Virus record (IMG/VR): IMGVR_UViG_3300025122_000049 | Span: 1-39,875 of that record | Origin: a virus | Length of the DNA: 39,875 nucleotides | Direction: 5' to 3' (one strand) | Shown here: positions 32,204 through 39,875 of the stretch, piece after piece | Numbering within the stretch: the stretch's first letter is position 1 | Layout: every line of letters starts with the position of its first letter | The notes under the pieces: generated by a model | What the model was told of the DNA's origin: nothing | The model's database searches: none | The model's input: only the letters and a program-made list of their open reading frames with translations | Made by a program: the position numbers and the translations under genes

Positions 32204-33406
32204 ATGTTATTTGAAATAATTGACCAAAAACAAAAATGCAAAAACATAGTTCTAAACAATAAGATTGTTTCTCAACCTGTTTATAAAGATTTATCTAAAA
32301 CATGGTCATATCATTCTTCTTTAAAAAATTATGATATTGAATATGCTTCTTTATATTCTCAAGGAAAAACCTTAGATGAATGTTGTCCAGAAAATTTAAA
32401 AGATAAGTGGAACACCATTAAGCAAAAACATTTAGCTTATATTAAATCATTTGAAACTGGGTTTTGTGAACTGTATGACCACTGTTTTTATGACTTGGTG
32501 CCTGAAAGTTTTGTGATTGAATATTTTAGTATAAAAAATAAAATAACAGAGCATGTATTAAAAACCTATGACAAACCAGAAAATTATGATTTCTTAGTAG
32601 AAGCTTCTGAGTTGATAAACGACATAAAGGAACGTCGTCTTGTAATAAACAGAGAAAAGCTTACAAATAGACTTCATCGAACTCAGGCACGGAGTTTTTA
32701 TACTAAAATATTTTCATGTAATTCATATATTGATTATAATTTATTCGGTACAACCACTGGTCGGCTAACCACAAAGAAAAATTCTTTTCCAATTCTTACA
32801 ATGAATAAAGAATATCGCGATGTGATTAGTCCTACTAATGACTGGTTTATTGAACTGGATTTTAACGCAGCAGAATTAAGATGTATGCTGGCACTCAATC
32901 AACAACCTCAACCAGTGAATGATATACATGACTGGCATGGTTCTATTTTTAATAAGCTGACAGACCATGAAATGAATAGGGAAGAAATCAAGCGCAAAAT
33001 ATTTGGGTGGTTATATGGACCACTAAACGTATCTCTTGGGATTCCCCAGGTTGAAAAACATTATAATAAAAGAAGCATCCTTCAAAGGTATTGGAACGGA
33101 CAAGAAATAATAAACCCATTCGGTCGCAAGATTAAAGCCGATGAGTTTCACGCCTTAAATGCATTGATTCAAAGCACAACTTCGGATACATTTTTGCGAA
33201 GAGCGATTGCTGTAAATAAGTTATTAGAGAAAACAAATTCGTTTACAATGGGTCTTATACATGATAGTATGATAATTGATTTTGATAAGAATGATAAAGG
33301 TCTTCTTGATGACTTAATCGAGGGATTTGGAAATACGGATTTAGGAAATTTCAAAGTGAATGTTAGTCTTGGGACAAACTTTGGAAACATGAAGAGGTTT
33401 AGATGA
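32204..33406 (+). CDS. Family A DNA polymerase, polymerase domain only
   Basis: 400 aa. Family A signatures are visible. GTTTGRLTT lies at residues 182-190. Motif A, DFNAAELR, spans 219-226 with catalytic Asp219. Motif B, REEIKRKIFGWLYGP, spans 259-273 with K265, Y271 and G272. Motif C, GLIHDSM, lies at 350-356 with H353 and D354. The first 170 residues show no ExoI/II/III residues of a 3'-5' exonuclease, so proofreading would need another protein. This contrasts with the T4-like surroundings, where a family B gp43 is expected. The protein is shorter than T7 polymerase (704 aa). It overlaps the next gene by ATGA. Confidence 0.88.
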   Translation: MLFEIIDQKQKCKNIVLNNKIVSQPVYKDLSKTWSYHSSLKNYDIEYASLYSQGKTLDECCPENLKDKWNTIKQKHLAYIKSFETGFCELYDHCFYDLVPESFVIEYFSIKNKITEHVLKTYDKPENYDFLVEASELINDIKERRLVINREKLTNRLHRTQARSFYTKIFSCNSYIDYNLFGTTTGRLTTKKNSFPILTMNKEYRDVISPTNDWFIELDFNAAELRCMLALNQQPQPVNDIHDWHGSIFNKLTDHEMNREEIKRKIFGWLYGPLNVSLGIPQVEKHYNKRSILQRYWNGQEIINPFGRKIKADEFHALNALIQSTTSDTFLRRAIAVNKLLEKTNSFTMGLIHDSMIIDFDKNDKGLLDDLIEGFGNTDLGNFKVNVSLGTNFGNMKRFR

Positions 33407-33711
33407 CAGTAAAAAAATATGATAAACTCGTAAGAGATAAGATTCCAGATATAATAGAATCTCAGGGAAAGAAATGTAAACTTTATGTTGCTACGGGATA
33501 TGATTATCACAACCGACTTAAAGACAAACTTCTTGAGGAAGCCAAAGAATTTTTTGAGAACCCTTGTGTTGAAGAACTTGCAGACGTGCAAGAAGTAATT
33601 GAGGCTTTGGCAGATATTCACAGGTGGGATGTTACTGGAGCACGTCTTAAAAAAACCGTGGAACGCGGAGGCTTTTGGCGTCGTTATGTTTTGCTAGAGG
33701 TTTCAGAATAG
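33403..33711 (+). CDS. MazG/PRA-PH-like nucleotide pyrophosphohydrolase
   Basis: 102 aa. The N-terminus YDKLVRDKIPDIIES and the motif LLEEAKEF (E45/E46, E49) plus EELADVQEVIEAL (E58, D61) match the ExxE...ExxD metal-binding pattern of all-alpha NTP pyrophosphatases related to COG4997 (phosphoribosyl-ATP pyrophosphohydrolase-like). The ending ERGGFWRRYVLLE agrees with that family's KRGGF-x-x-x-x-L. The role would be to hydrolyse non-canonical or excess nucleotides, next to a DNA polymerase. It overlaps the polymerase stop and the following start. Confidence 0.85.
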   Translation: MTVKKYDKLVRDKIPDIIESQGKKCKLYVATGYDYHNRLKDKLLEEAKEFFENPCVEELADVQEVIEALADIHRWDVTGARLKKTVERGGFWRRYVLLEVSE

Positions 33712-34541
33712 TGGATACTGTTATCGGACTTGGGAATGCTGGTTGTGCAATTGCTGATAAGTTTAGCAAATATTCTCAATATAAGACATATAAAATTGAC
33801 GTGGGTTTGAAACGAACTCCAAGTACCTATCCGATAAAAGAACATAAAAAAATTGAAGATTATGAAGAAAAATGCCCCGCATTTACCAAATTTTTCAAGG
33901 ATGTGAGTGGAGATATTCTGTTCGTTGTAGGCGGCGCGGGAAGAATTTCTAGTGCATCTCTTACAGTTCTGAAAAGACTCAAGCATTGTAACATAAACAT
34001 ACTTTATATCAAGCCAGATGAAACTTTTTTGGGAAAAGAGTCTCAAATTTTAAACAATATGGTTTTTGGCGTCTTTCAAGAATATGCGCGGTCTGGTATT
34101 TTTAAAAGATTGTACTTAGTGGATAATAATTTAATAGAAAATATGCTACCTGAAGTTTCAATTAAGAATTATTATGATAATCTTAATGAGGCGATTGTAT
34201 CAACCCTACATATGATAAATTTATTTAATCATACTAAATCAGTTACAGATACTTTTTCTGAACTTCCACCAGCAACCAGAATTTCAACTATTGGTATCGT
34301 AGACCCAGAAAATAACAAAGACCAAATGTTTTTTTCACTTGACAATGCGACAGATATAGTGTACTATTATGCATACAATAAAGAACGATTAGAAGAAGGT
34401 GGAAAATTGTTTTCGGAAATCAAAAATTCTATTAAGGAAAAATTTACAGATGATGTGAGAATTACTTATGGAATTTTCGAAACAAGTTATAAACAGGATT
34501 ACATTTATTGTATCAAACATACGTGTGTAATCCAACAATAA
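33711..34541 (+). CDS. Divergent FtsZ/tubulin-like protein
   Basis: 276 aa from GTG 33711, overlapping the previous stop (TAGTG). An alternative at 33675 lies inside the previous gene. The N-terminus DTVIGLGNAGCAIADKF matches the first glycine-rich loop of FtsZ (KVIGVGGAGGNAVNxM). Later GDILFVVGGAGRISSASLTV LKRL stands where FtsZ has the tubulin signature GGGTGTG, then INILYIKPDETFLGKESQIL NN aligns with the TVAVVTKPFxFEGKKR region, and LVDNNLIENML with IPNDKLL. The signature is degenerate, so GTPase activity is doubtful. The C-terminal domain is short. Possible roles: positioning replication or interfering with host division; neither is shown. Gene neighbours are DNA polymerase and SSB. Confidence 0.7.
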   Translation: MDTVIGLGNAGCAIADKFSKYSQYKTYKIDVGLKRTPSTYPIKEHKKIEDYEEKCPAFTKFFKDVSGDILFVVGGAGRISSASLTVLKRLKHCNINILYIKPDETFLGKESQILNNMVFGVFQEYARSGIFKRLYLVDNNLIENMLPEVSIKNYYDNLNEAIVSTLHMINLFNHTKSVTDTFSELPPATRISTIGIVDPENNKDQMFFSLDNATDIVYYYAYNKERLEEGGKLFSEIKNSIKEKFTDDVRITYGIFETSYKQDYIYCIKHTCVIQQ

Positions 34542-34548
34542 AATTGGG

Positions 34549-34570
34549 AGGTTGGGAGATTAGCCAACCT
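34549..34570 (+). promoter_or_regulatory. Hairpin in leader of SSB gene
   Basis: AGGTTGG (34549-34555) pairs perfectly with CCAACCT (34564-34570) around an eight-base loop. It is 6 nt upstream of the TAAGGAG ribosome site. CCTT (34568-34571) can alternatively pair with AAGG of the ribosome site. T4 gene 32 has an autoregulatory pseudoknot in the same place. An operator is inferred; there is no U-run, so a terminator is unlikely. Confidence 0.6.
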
Positions 34571-34589
34571 TACCTTAAGGAGAAATGAT

Positions 34590-35324
34590 ATGGCATTAGA
34601 TTTAACAAAAATGAAAGAGAAGCTTCAAGCCAGTGAAAATGGTGGCAGAGCAAAAAAGGACAATGCTTTTTGGAAACCCATTGAAGGCGACCAAGAGGTT
34701 CGAATTGTACCTACCGATGATGGTGATCCTTTTAAGGTTTATCATTTTCATTATAACTTGGGTGAAGCTGCCCGTGGAGGCGTGCTTTGTCCCAAGAGAC
34801 AGTTTGGGGAGGCTTGTCCTATTTGTGACTTCGCCTCAAAGTTGTGGCAAGAAGGAACTGACGAAAGCAAAAAGATGGCAAAGAATCTTTTCGTGCGACA
34901 AAGATTTTTCTCACCCGTGGTTATTCGCGGAGAAGAAGATGATGGCGTGCGTGTTTGGGGTTACGGTAAGACCGTTTATGAAGTATTGCTTGGTTTGGTT
35001 TTGAATCCTGATTATGGTGATATTACTGATGTGGATACGGGTGTTGATTTAGCAGTTTCGTACACACTTCCAAAAACAAAAGGGGCTTTTCCTCAAACTG
35101 GTTTGGTGCCTAAGCGCAAGTCTTCCACGCTTGCGAAAAAAGCCGTAGTAAAAGAGATTTTAGAATCAGTACCCGACATTGATTCTCTCTTTCTTCGGCG
35201 CAGTCCATCGGATGTTCAGGCTATCTTGGAATCATTCCTTGACCCGTCTGGTGGTCCAATGGAAACTGGTGGGGTTGATATTCCATCGGGTGTAGACGAG
35301 GCTATTAAAGAATTGTCTGCATAA
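34590..35324 (+). CDS. 32: Single-stranded DNA-binding protein (T4 gp32-like)
   Basis: 244 aa. A zinc-binding core is present: a histidine in VYHFHYN (H52 or H54), C67 in VLCPKRQ, and ACPIC with C76 and C79. This resembles T4 gp32 (H64, C77, C87, C90), except that the second knuckle is spaced by 8 residues. The N-terminal basic patch NAFWKPIEGDQEVRIVPT is conserved in this family. The C-terminus is acidic (ETGGVDIPSGVDEAIKELSA), as expected for the protein-interaction tail. It coats ssDNA and recruits UvsX and the helicase encoded just downstream. It is shorter than T4 gp32 (301 aa). Confidence 0.88.
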   Translation: MALDLTKMKEKLQASENGGRAKKDNAFWKPIEGDQEVRIVPTDDGDPFKVYHFHYNLGEAARGGVLCPKRQFGEACPICDFASKLWQEGTDESKKMAKNLFVRQRFFSPVVIRGEEDDGVRVWGYGKTVYEVLLGLVLNPDYGDITDVDTGVDLAVSYTLPKTKGAFPQTGLVPKRKSSTLAKKAVVKEILESVPDIDSLFLRRSPSDVQAILESFLDPSGGPMETGGVDIPSGVDEAIKELSA

Positions 35325-35354
35325 ATCAAAACTTTAAAGTAATTAAGTTTTGGG

Positions 35355-35388
35355 AGCCATCGTCAGTAAAATGTCGATGGCTTTTTTT
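35355..35388 (+). terminator. Intrinsic terminator after SSB gene
   Basis: AGCCATCG (35355-35362) pairs with CGATGGCT (35375-35382) around a 12-base loop, followed by seven T. This is a textbook Rho-independent terminator on the + strand. Confidence 0.92.
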
Positions 35389-35439
35389 ATATGAAATGAA
35401 TAAAATGAAACAAATTGACATAAGGGAGAAAATAAAAAT

Positions 35440-36564
35440 ATGGCAAACAACGGAAAGTTGTCGTCTGCTGATATAATCAAACTATTAAACAAAAAAGCAG
35501 GACGCAACATAGCATATTCACTTGCAAAGGATAATCCAACGGAAGTGAAGGAATGGATTTCAACTGGTTCAAGGTATCTTGATTCTATTATTTGTAGAGG
35601 TCAACTCGCAGGTATTCCAGTTGGAAAGATAACGGAAATCGCAGGACTTAGCTCAAGCGGCAAATCTTATATGGCAGCACAAATCGCTCGTAATGCCCAA
35701 CACATGGGTATTAAGGTGGTTTATTTTGACAGCGAGAACGCACAAGACCCAGCGTTTTTAGAAAATTCTGGGTGTGATATTACTTCAGAGAATGGAGTAA
35801 TTTACTTACAAGCACAATGGACCGAACAGGTTTTAGAAATGATTGAAACACTTTTGGCTACTGGCGAAAAGTATTTATTTATTTGGGATAGTCTTGCAAA
35901 CACGCCAGCAAAGGCTGATATAGAGGGTGACTTTAATCCTCAATCTTCAATGGCTGTGCGCCCGCGCATACTATCTAAAGGGTTAGCGAAGTTGGTTCAA
36001 CCGATTGGGGATTCTAAATCAACATTTCTTATTCTTAATCAACTAAAAACTAAAATTACTTCTAATGCATGGGAGGCTTTGGCTGACCCGTGGTTTACTC
36101 CAGGCGGAATGGCAGCAATTTATAATTATAGTTTAAGAATTTGGCTTACTGCTTCTAAATCTAAAAGAACTTTTATTGAAGATGATAAAGGTTATAGAAT
36201 TGGAACAGAGGTCAAATCTAAATTAAAGAAATCGCGCTTTGGGACTGAAGGACGCACCTGTAATTTTAAAATTATTTGGGGCGACCCAAAACAAATTGGT
36301 ATTCTTGATGAAGAAAGTTGGTTGGAAGCAATTAAGCCATCAAATCACTTGACAAGTGCAGGCGCATGGTATAAGCTAGACGGGTATGATAAAAAGTTTA
36401 CTGGTTCACAGTTTGCTAACTTGGTTAGAACTGACGCAAAGTTTAAGGATCTTGTTTTGAAAATTATGGATGATGAAGTAATTCGTAAGTTTGATGCTCG
36501 CGAAGGAAACGCTTCAAAATTTTATGACCATGAAGAAGAAGTTAAACAAATAAAGGAAAAATAA
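35440..36564 (+). CDS. uvsX: UvsX/RecA-like recombinase
   Basis: 374 aa, preceded by GGGAG. It promotes strand exchange and recombination-dependent replication. GKITEIAGLSSSGKS at residues 62-76 has Walker A GLSSSGKS (69-76). The Walker B Asp is D150 in YLFIWDSLAN, and the FDSENAQDP region (96-104) corresponds to the catalytic Glu strand. NQLKTKIT follows the core. The length is close to T4 UvsX (391 aa). It overlaps the next gene by one base (TAATG). Confidence 0.93.
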   Translation: MANNGKLSSADIIKLLNKKAGRNIAYSLAKDNPTEVKEWISTGSRYLDSIICRGQLAGIPVGKITEIAGLSSSGKSYMAAQIARNAQHMGIKVVYFDSENAQDPAFLENSGCDITSENGVIYLQAQWTEQVLEMIETLLATGEKYLFIWDSLANTPAKADIEGDFNPQSSMAVRPRILSKGLAKLVQPIGDSKSTFLILNQLKTKITSNAWEALADPWFTPGGMAAIYNYSLRIWLTASKSKRTFIEDDKGYRIGTEVKSKLKKSRFGTEGRTCNFKIIWGDPKQIGILDEESWLEAIKPSNHLTSAGAWYKLDGYDKKFTGSQFANLVRTDAKFKDLVLKIMDDEVIRKFDAREGNASKFYDHEEEVKQIKEK

Positions 36565-37547
36565 TGTCTGATAAAATCCTTATCATTGACGCGATGAATA
36601 CATTTATCCGCAACTATGTTGTGGACCCATCTATTGCTGCTAATGGTGAACCCATTGGCGGGTGTAAAGGTTTCTTAAAAACATTACAAAAGTTGGTTAG
36701 AGAAATTGCGCCAACTCAAGTGATGGTTATATGGGATGGTGGTGGTGGAAGCGCGAAGCGCAGACTCATTGCTAAAGAATATAAAGAAGGCCGCAAGCCT
36801 CTTAAACTTAATCGTGCATATGATGGAATGTCGGCTCTTGAGGAATCACAAAATCGTTATGACCAGATGGCAAAGACCATTGAATATCTTAATGAGATGC
36901 CAGTGATTCAATTGATGGTAGAGGATGTTGAAGCCGATGATGTTATTGGTTACATATGTCAAATGCCGTCGCTCAAGGAAGATATTAAAATCATTGTGTC
37001 GATGGATAAGGATTTTTATCAACTCTGTGATGATAAAACAATTGTTTACAGACCAATCCAGAATCAGTATTTGAATAAGAAAAGAATTGTGGAAGAATTT
37101 GGTATTCATCCAAATAACTTTGCGCTCGCAAGAGCTATGGATGGTGATAAGTCTGACAATCTAGAAGGGGTTAGGGGCATAGGGATGAAGACAATCGCCA
37201 AGCGATTATCTTTTATGGCAGAAGAAAAATTTTGTACTTTGGATGACTTGTTTAATCACTGTAAAGTATCTGATGACGGTTCAAAATTTTATCAAAGTAT
37301 TTTGAGCGAGAAAAAAAAGGTGGAACTAAATTATAAGTTAATGCAACTCTATGCTCCCATCTTTTCTTCACAAAGCGCCTCACTGGTTCGCGATACTGTT
37401 TCCAACTTTGAACCACAATTCAACAGAACTAAAATTTTAAAAATGATGTCTATAGACGGAATCGACCAATACAATTGGAATACACTTTTTCAGAAATTTA
37501 GATTGTTTGTTGACAACCGCAGAAACTATTTATTACATCCTAGTTAA
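36564..37547 (+). CDS. rnh: RNase H / 5'-3' exonuclease (T4 Rnh-like, FEN family)
   Basis: 327 aa. It removes RNA primers from Okazaki fragments. The FEN-family acidic residues are visible: D9 in LIIDAMNTF, D58 in VIWDGGGG, E123/D125/D126 in VEADDVIGY, D148/D150 in SMDKDFYQL, and D195/D198 in GDKSDNLEGV. The helix-hairpin-helix-like GVRGIGMKTIAK follows at 202-213. The length is close to T4 Rnh (305 aa). The gene follows UvsX directly and precedes a strong sigma70-type promoter. Confidence 0.93.
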   Translation: MSDKILIIDAMNTFIRNYVVDPSIAANGEPIGGCKGFLKTLQKLVREIAPTQVMVIWDGGGGSAKRRLIAKEYKEGRKPLKLNRAYDGMSALEESQNRYDQMAKTIEYLNEMPVIQLMVEDVEADDVIGYICQMPSLKEDIKIIVSMDKDFYQLCDDKTIVYRPIQNQYLNKKRIVEEFGIHPNNFALARAMDGDKSDNLEGVRGIGMKTIAKRLSFMAEEKFCTLDDLFNHCKVSDDGSKFYQSILSEKKKVELNYKLMQLYAPIFSSQSASLVRDTVSNFEPQFNRTKILKMMSIDGIDQYNWNTLFQKFRLFVDNRRNYLLHPS

Positions 37548-37550
37548 GTC

Positions 37551-37579
37551 TTGACAGCATGGGTAGTATTGTGTACAAT
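37551..37579 (+). promoter_or_regulatory. Near-consensus sigma70 promoter upstream of helicase
   Basis: TTGACA (37551-37556), a 17-nt spacer, then TACAAT (37574-37579). It falls in a 61-bp gap just before the helicase gene, so the leader would be about 20-25 nt. It is the best host-type promoter in the window and likely serves early transcription. Confidence 0.85.
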
Positions 37580-37608
37580 GTAGAACAACTTAAGGGTACG
37601 AGGTTAAA

Positions 37609-38985
37609 ATGTTATCAACAACCGAAAGCATTTCGTTTTCAAAATATGGCAAGACTTTTCAAGAAAAATTAGCGTTTCTTATCTTAGATGATAGAGTTTT
37701 TGCAGACCGAATGATGGAAGTTCTTAATGTAGAATTTCTTGAGTTCAAATTTCTCCAAGTTTTTGTAGAGAAGGTGTTTCATTATAAAGGAAAATATGGA
37801 ACTCAACCTTCACACGAAACGATGAAGACAATTGTAAAGTCTCAACTGGAAAAAGAGAACGAAGCACTTCAAAAACAAATTCGTTCCTACTTTGCAAGAG
37901 TTCTTTCGGATGTCGATGTTTTAGAATCGGCTGAGTTTATCAAAGAAACTGCCATCGAGTTTTGCCGTAAGCAGAAGCTACGCGAAGCTATGATAAAATC
38001 GTCTACACTACTTCAAAAATGCTCATTTGATGAGATTTCTGTATTAATAAATGACGCATTGAAGGCTGGTGCCGATTCAGATTTTGGTTACGATTATATG
38101 AAAGATTTTGAGCAAAGATTTGAAGTTAATGGTCGCGAAACAATCACAACTGGTTGGGAAAAAATTGACGAAATTACCGGGGGAGGCGGCGGACGTGCAG
38201 AATTGGGTGTTGTTATTGCTCCGACTGGCGTAGGCAAATCCATGGTACTTGTTCACTTAGGTGCAACCGCATTAAAAGCTGGGATGACAGTTGTTCATTA
38301 TACTCTTGAATTAAAGGATACCGTTATTGCTTCGCGTTATGATTCGTGTATTACGGGAATTCGTCTTAATGAATTACAAGACCGCAAAGATGAAATTAGA
38401 AAAGAATTGGAAGGCCTCGATGGAAAGCTAATTGTTAAGGAATATCCAACAAAAACGGCGACCACAAATACAATTCGCGCACACTTGGAAAAACTTAAAC
38501 AACAAGGCATCACTCCAGATTTTATTATTGTTGACTATGCAGATTTATTGCGCACGCTATCGGCGCGAAAAGAAAAGCGCGAAGAACTTGAATCAATTTA
38601 TGAAGAACTCCGAGCAATTATGCAAGAAAATAATTGCACAGGCTGGACTGCATCACAAACGAATCGAACTGGATTGAACCAAGAAATTATTACAATGCAA
38701 GCGATTTCGGAGGCGTTTAACAAATGCTTTATTGCAGATTTTATTTTCTCTGTTTCACGAACAGCAGAAGATAAACAAAAAAATGGCGGACGAATTTATG
38801 TTGCCAAGAATCGCAACGGACCTGATGGTCTAGTATATTCTATTTTTATGGACCCGGCAAACGTAGACATAAAAGTAATTGGAGCCTATGATGCAGAAGA
38901 AGCATCAACCCCTGCACTTTCAAAAGAAGAACAGGTTAAATTTATGTTAGACAAATATAAAAAATTAGTAAAGGGAGTAAACTAA
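37609..38985 (+). CDS. 41: Replicative DNA helicase, DnaB type (T4 gp41-like)
   Basis: 458 aa. The hexameric helicase unwinds at the fork. The N-terminal domain (about 1-160) is helical. The C-terminal RecA-fold core has GGGGGRAELGVVIAPTGVGK S with Walker A APTGVGKS (204-211). YTLELKDTVIASRYDS follows, then Walker B in DFIIVDYADLL with D309, and TGWTASQTNR, the H3-type segment. Length and pattern match DnaB/gp41 helicases (T4 gp41 475 aa). The start at 37609 has GAGG upstream. Confidence 0.92.
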   Translation: MLSTTESISFSKYGKTFQEKLAFLILDDRVFADRMMEVLNVEFLEFKFLQVFVEKVFHYKGKYGTQPSHETMKTIVKSQLEKENEALQKQIRSYFARVLSDVDVLESAEFIKETAIEFCRKQKLREAMIKSSTLLQKCSFDEISVLINDALKAGADSDFGYDYMKDFEQRFEVNGRETITTGWEKIDEITGGGGGRAELGVVIAPTGVGKSMVLVHLGATALKAGMTVVHYTLELKDTVIASRYDSCITGIRLNELQDRKDEIRKELEGLDGKLIVKEYPTKTATTNTIRAHLEKLKQQGITPDFIIVDYADLLRTLSARKEKREELESIYEELRAIMQENNCTGWTASQTNRTGLNQEIITMQAISEAFNKCFIADFIFSVSRTAEDKQKNGGRIYVAKNRNGPDGLVYSIFMDPANVDIKVIGAYDAEEASTPALSKEEQVKFMLDKYKKLVKGVN

Positions 38986-38990
38986 TCACT

Positions 38991-39875
38991 ATGGATATTT
39001 CAAACAAGATCCTTTCGGATATTACCGTTTTTATGAAGTATGCAAAGCATATCGAAAACAAAAAACGTAGAGAAACTTGGGAGGAACTTGTTAGAAGAAA
39101 TAAAAAGATGCATCATAAAAAATATACGATGTTAAATGGTGAAATAGACGAAGCTTATGAGTTGGTGGATGCCAAAAAAGTTTTACCGTCCATGAGGTCA
39201 ATGCAGTTCGCAGGAAAACCGATTGAGATTAGTCCGAATAGAGTTTATAACTGTGGTTATCTTCCTATTGATGATTGGCGAGCTTTTAGTGAAGTGCTTT
39301 TTCTCCTTCTAGGTGGAACTGGAGTTGGTTTTTCGGTACAATATCATCATGTTGAACAATTACCAGAAATTCGAAAACCTCGGTCAGACCGAACACGACG
39401 ATTTTTAATAGGTGATAGTATCGAAGGCTGGGCTGACTCTGTGAAGACCTTAATGCGTTCTTATTTTGAGGGAACGTCTACAATTAACTTTGATTTTTCT
39501 GACATTCGTCCGAAAGGAGCACAGCTTGTAACATCGGGCGGGAAGGCACCCGGACCCGAACCTTTAAAAATTTGTATTAGTCAAATAAGGTCAATTTTAA
39601 ATGAAAAGAAGGATGGTGATCAACTTGAACCGATTGAAGTACATGACATTATTTGCCACATTGCCGATGCAGTTTTGGCTGGTGGCATACGTCGCGCCGC
39701 TCTCATTAGTTTGTTTTCTGCTAATGATAAAGAAATGATTTCTTGTAAGGCTGGAAGGTGGTGGGAAAAAAATCCACATCGCGCTCGGGCGAATAATAGC
39801 GCAGTTATTGTTAGGCATCGTGTGAGAAAAAAGTTTTTTAAAGAATTGTGGGAAAGAATCAAGCTTTCAAAATCT
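38991..39875 (+). CDS. nrdJ: Adenosylcobalamin-dependent (class II) ribonucleotide reductase, 3' end outside window
   Basis: The frame starts at ATG 38991, 5 nt after the helicase stop, and is still open at the last base (295 codons visible). It would reduce ribonucleotides to deoxyribonucleotides for phage DNA. Family hallmarks are LPSMRSMQFAGKPIEISPNR VYNCGYLPID with the first redox cysteine at C88, then LLLGGTGVGFSVQ and HHVEQLPEIR, FLIGDSIEGWADSV and PKGAQLVTSGGKAPGPEPL, and a SxxR-type AGGIRRAALIS segment. This pattern fits the monomeric class II enzyme (RTPR type) rather than class I NrdA or class III NrdD. The C-terminal active-site cysteines lie beyond the window. Confidence 0.88.
   Translation, partial: MDISNKILSDITVFMKYAKHIENKKRRETWEELVRRNKKMHHKKYTMLNGEIDEAYELVDAKKVLPSMRSMQFAGKPIEISPNRVYNCGYLPIDDWRAFSEVLFLLLGGTGVGFSVQYHHVEQLPEIRKPRSDRTRRFLIGDSIEGWADSVKTLMRSYFEGTSTINFDFSDIRPKGAQLVTSGGKAPGPEPLKICISQIRSILNEKKDGDQLEPIEVHDIICHIADAVLAGGIRRAALISLFSANDKEMISCKAGRWWEKNPHRARANNSAVIVRHRVRKKFFKELWERIKLSKS

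Noticed and set aside
35415-35420. TTGACA upstream of uvsX as a sigma70 -35 box
   Set aside because: At 17 nt the -10 position would be ATATGG, a poor match lying on the start codon of the gene.
1-39875. CRISPR array, insertion sequence, attachment site, or replication origin
   Set aside because: I saw no regularly spaced direct repeats with unique spacers, no transposase or terminal inverted repeats, no integrase, and no clear iteron cluster.

Overview
This window is part of a contractile-tailed double-stranded DNA phage genome (Caudoviricetes, myovirus morphology) whose structural and replication genes are distantly T4-like. Every credible gene is on the + strand. Genes are packed tightly, with many ATGA, TAATG or GTGA stop/start overlaps. 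No tRNA, rRNA, integrase, transposase or CRISPR array was seen. The base composition is moderately AT-rich. The host cannot be named from the sequence. The gene set (bS21-like ribosomal protein, class II B12-dependent ribonucleotide reductase, family A polymerase, gp23-type capsid) resembles that of uncultured aquatic myoviruses, but this is inference.

Layout. 1-2.5 kb: small envelope-directed or unknown genes, including two overlapping single-pass proteins that could be lysis (spanin-like) functions. 2.5-7.7 kb: terminase large subunit, portal and three unknown genes. 7.7-15 kb: a structured intergenic RNA, gp21-like prohead protease, a ParB/Srx-like protein with capsid-targeting-like ends, a small prohead-type protein, a phage bS21, a possible decoration protein, a GC-rich LamG lectin-like gene interrupted at a G6 run, gp22-like scaffold, gp23-like major capsid protein and a strong terminator. 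15-22 kb: neck proteins (gp13-, gp14- and gp15-like), a long tail sheath, tail tube, and a gp26/gp51-like chaperone pair that overlaps at a T7 run. 22-32 kb: a small conserved protein, a 1426-aa tape measure with 240-bp periodic repeats, tube initiator, gp53-like LysM wedge protein, a hub-like protein and another structural protein. 32-39.9 kb: family A DNA polymerase domain, MazG/PRA-PH-like pyrophosphatase, divergent FtsZ/tubulin-like protein, gp32-like SSB, UvsX recombinase, RNase H/5' exonuclease, DnaB-type helicase, and the start of a class II ribonucleotide reductase that runs off the window.

How it works together. The first 32 kb is a virion assembly programme: packaging motor and portal, scaffold and protease, capsid, neck, sheath and tube, tape measure and baseplate. 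The remainder is a replication, recombination and nucleotide-supply module. An octamer ACTATTTA (variant ACTAATTA) recurs in the short gaps upstream of the main structural operons and is proposed as the phage's late promoter element. A near-consensus sigma70 promoter (TTGACA-17-TACAAT) precedes the helicase, and terminators follow the capsid, chaperone and SSB genes.

Points most worth attention are the FtsZ-like gene with a degenerate nucleotide signature, the ParB/Srx-like protein inside the prohead module, the shared capsid-targeting-like motif, the phage bS21, the two candidate recoding sites (G6 and T7), the recurrent ACTATTTA element, and the 80-residue repeats of the tape measure.
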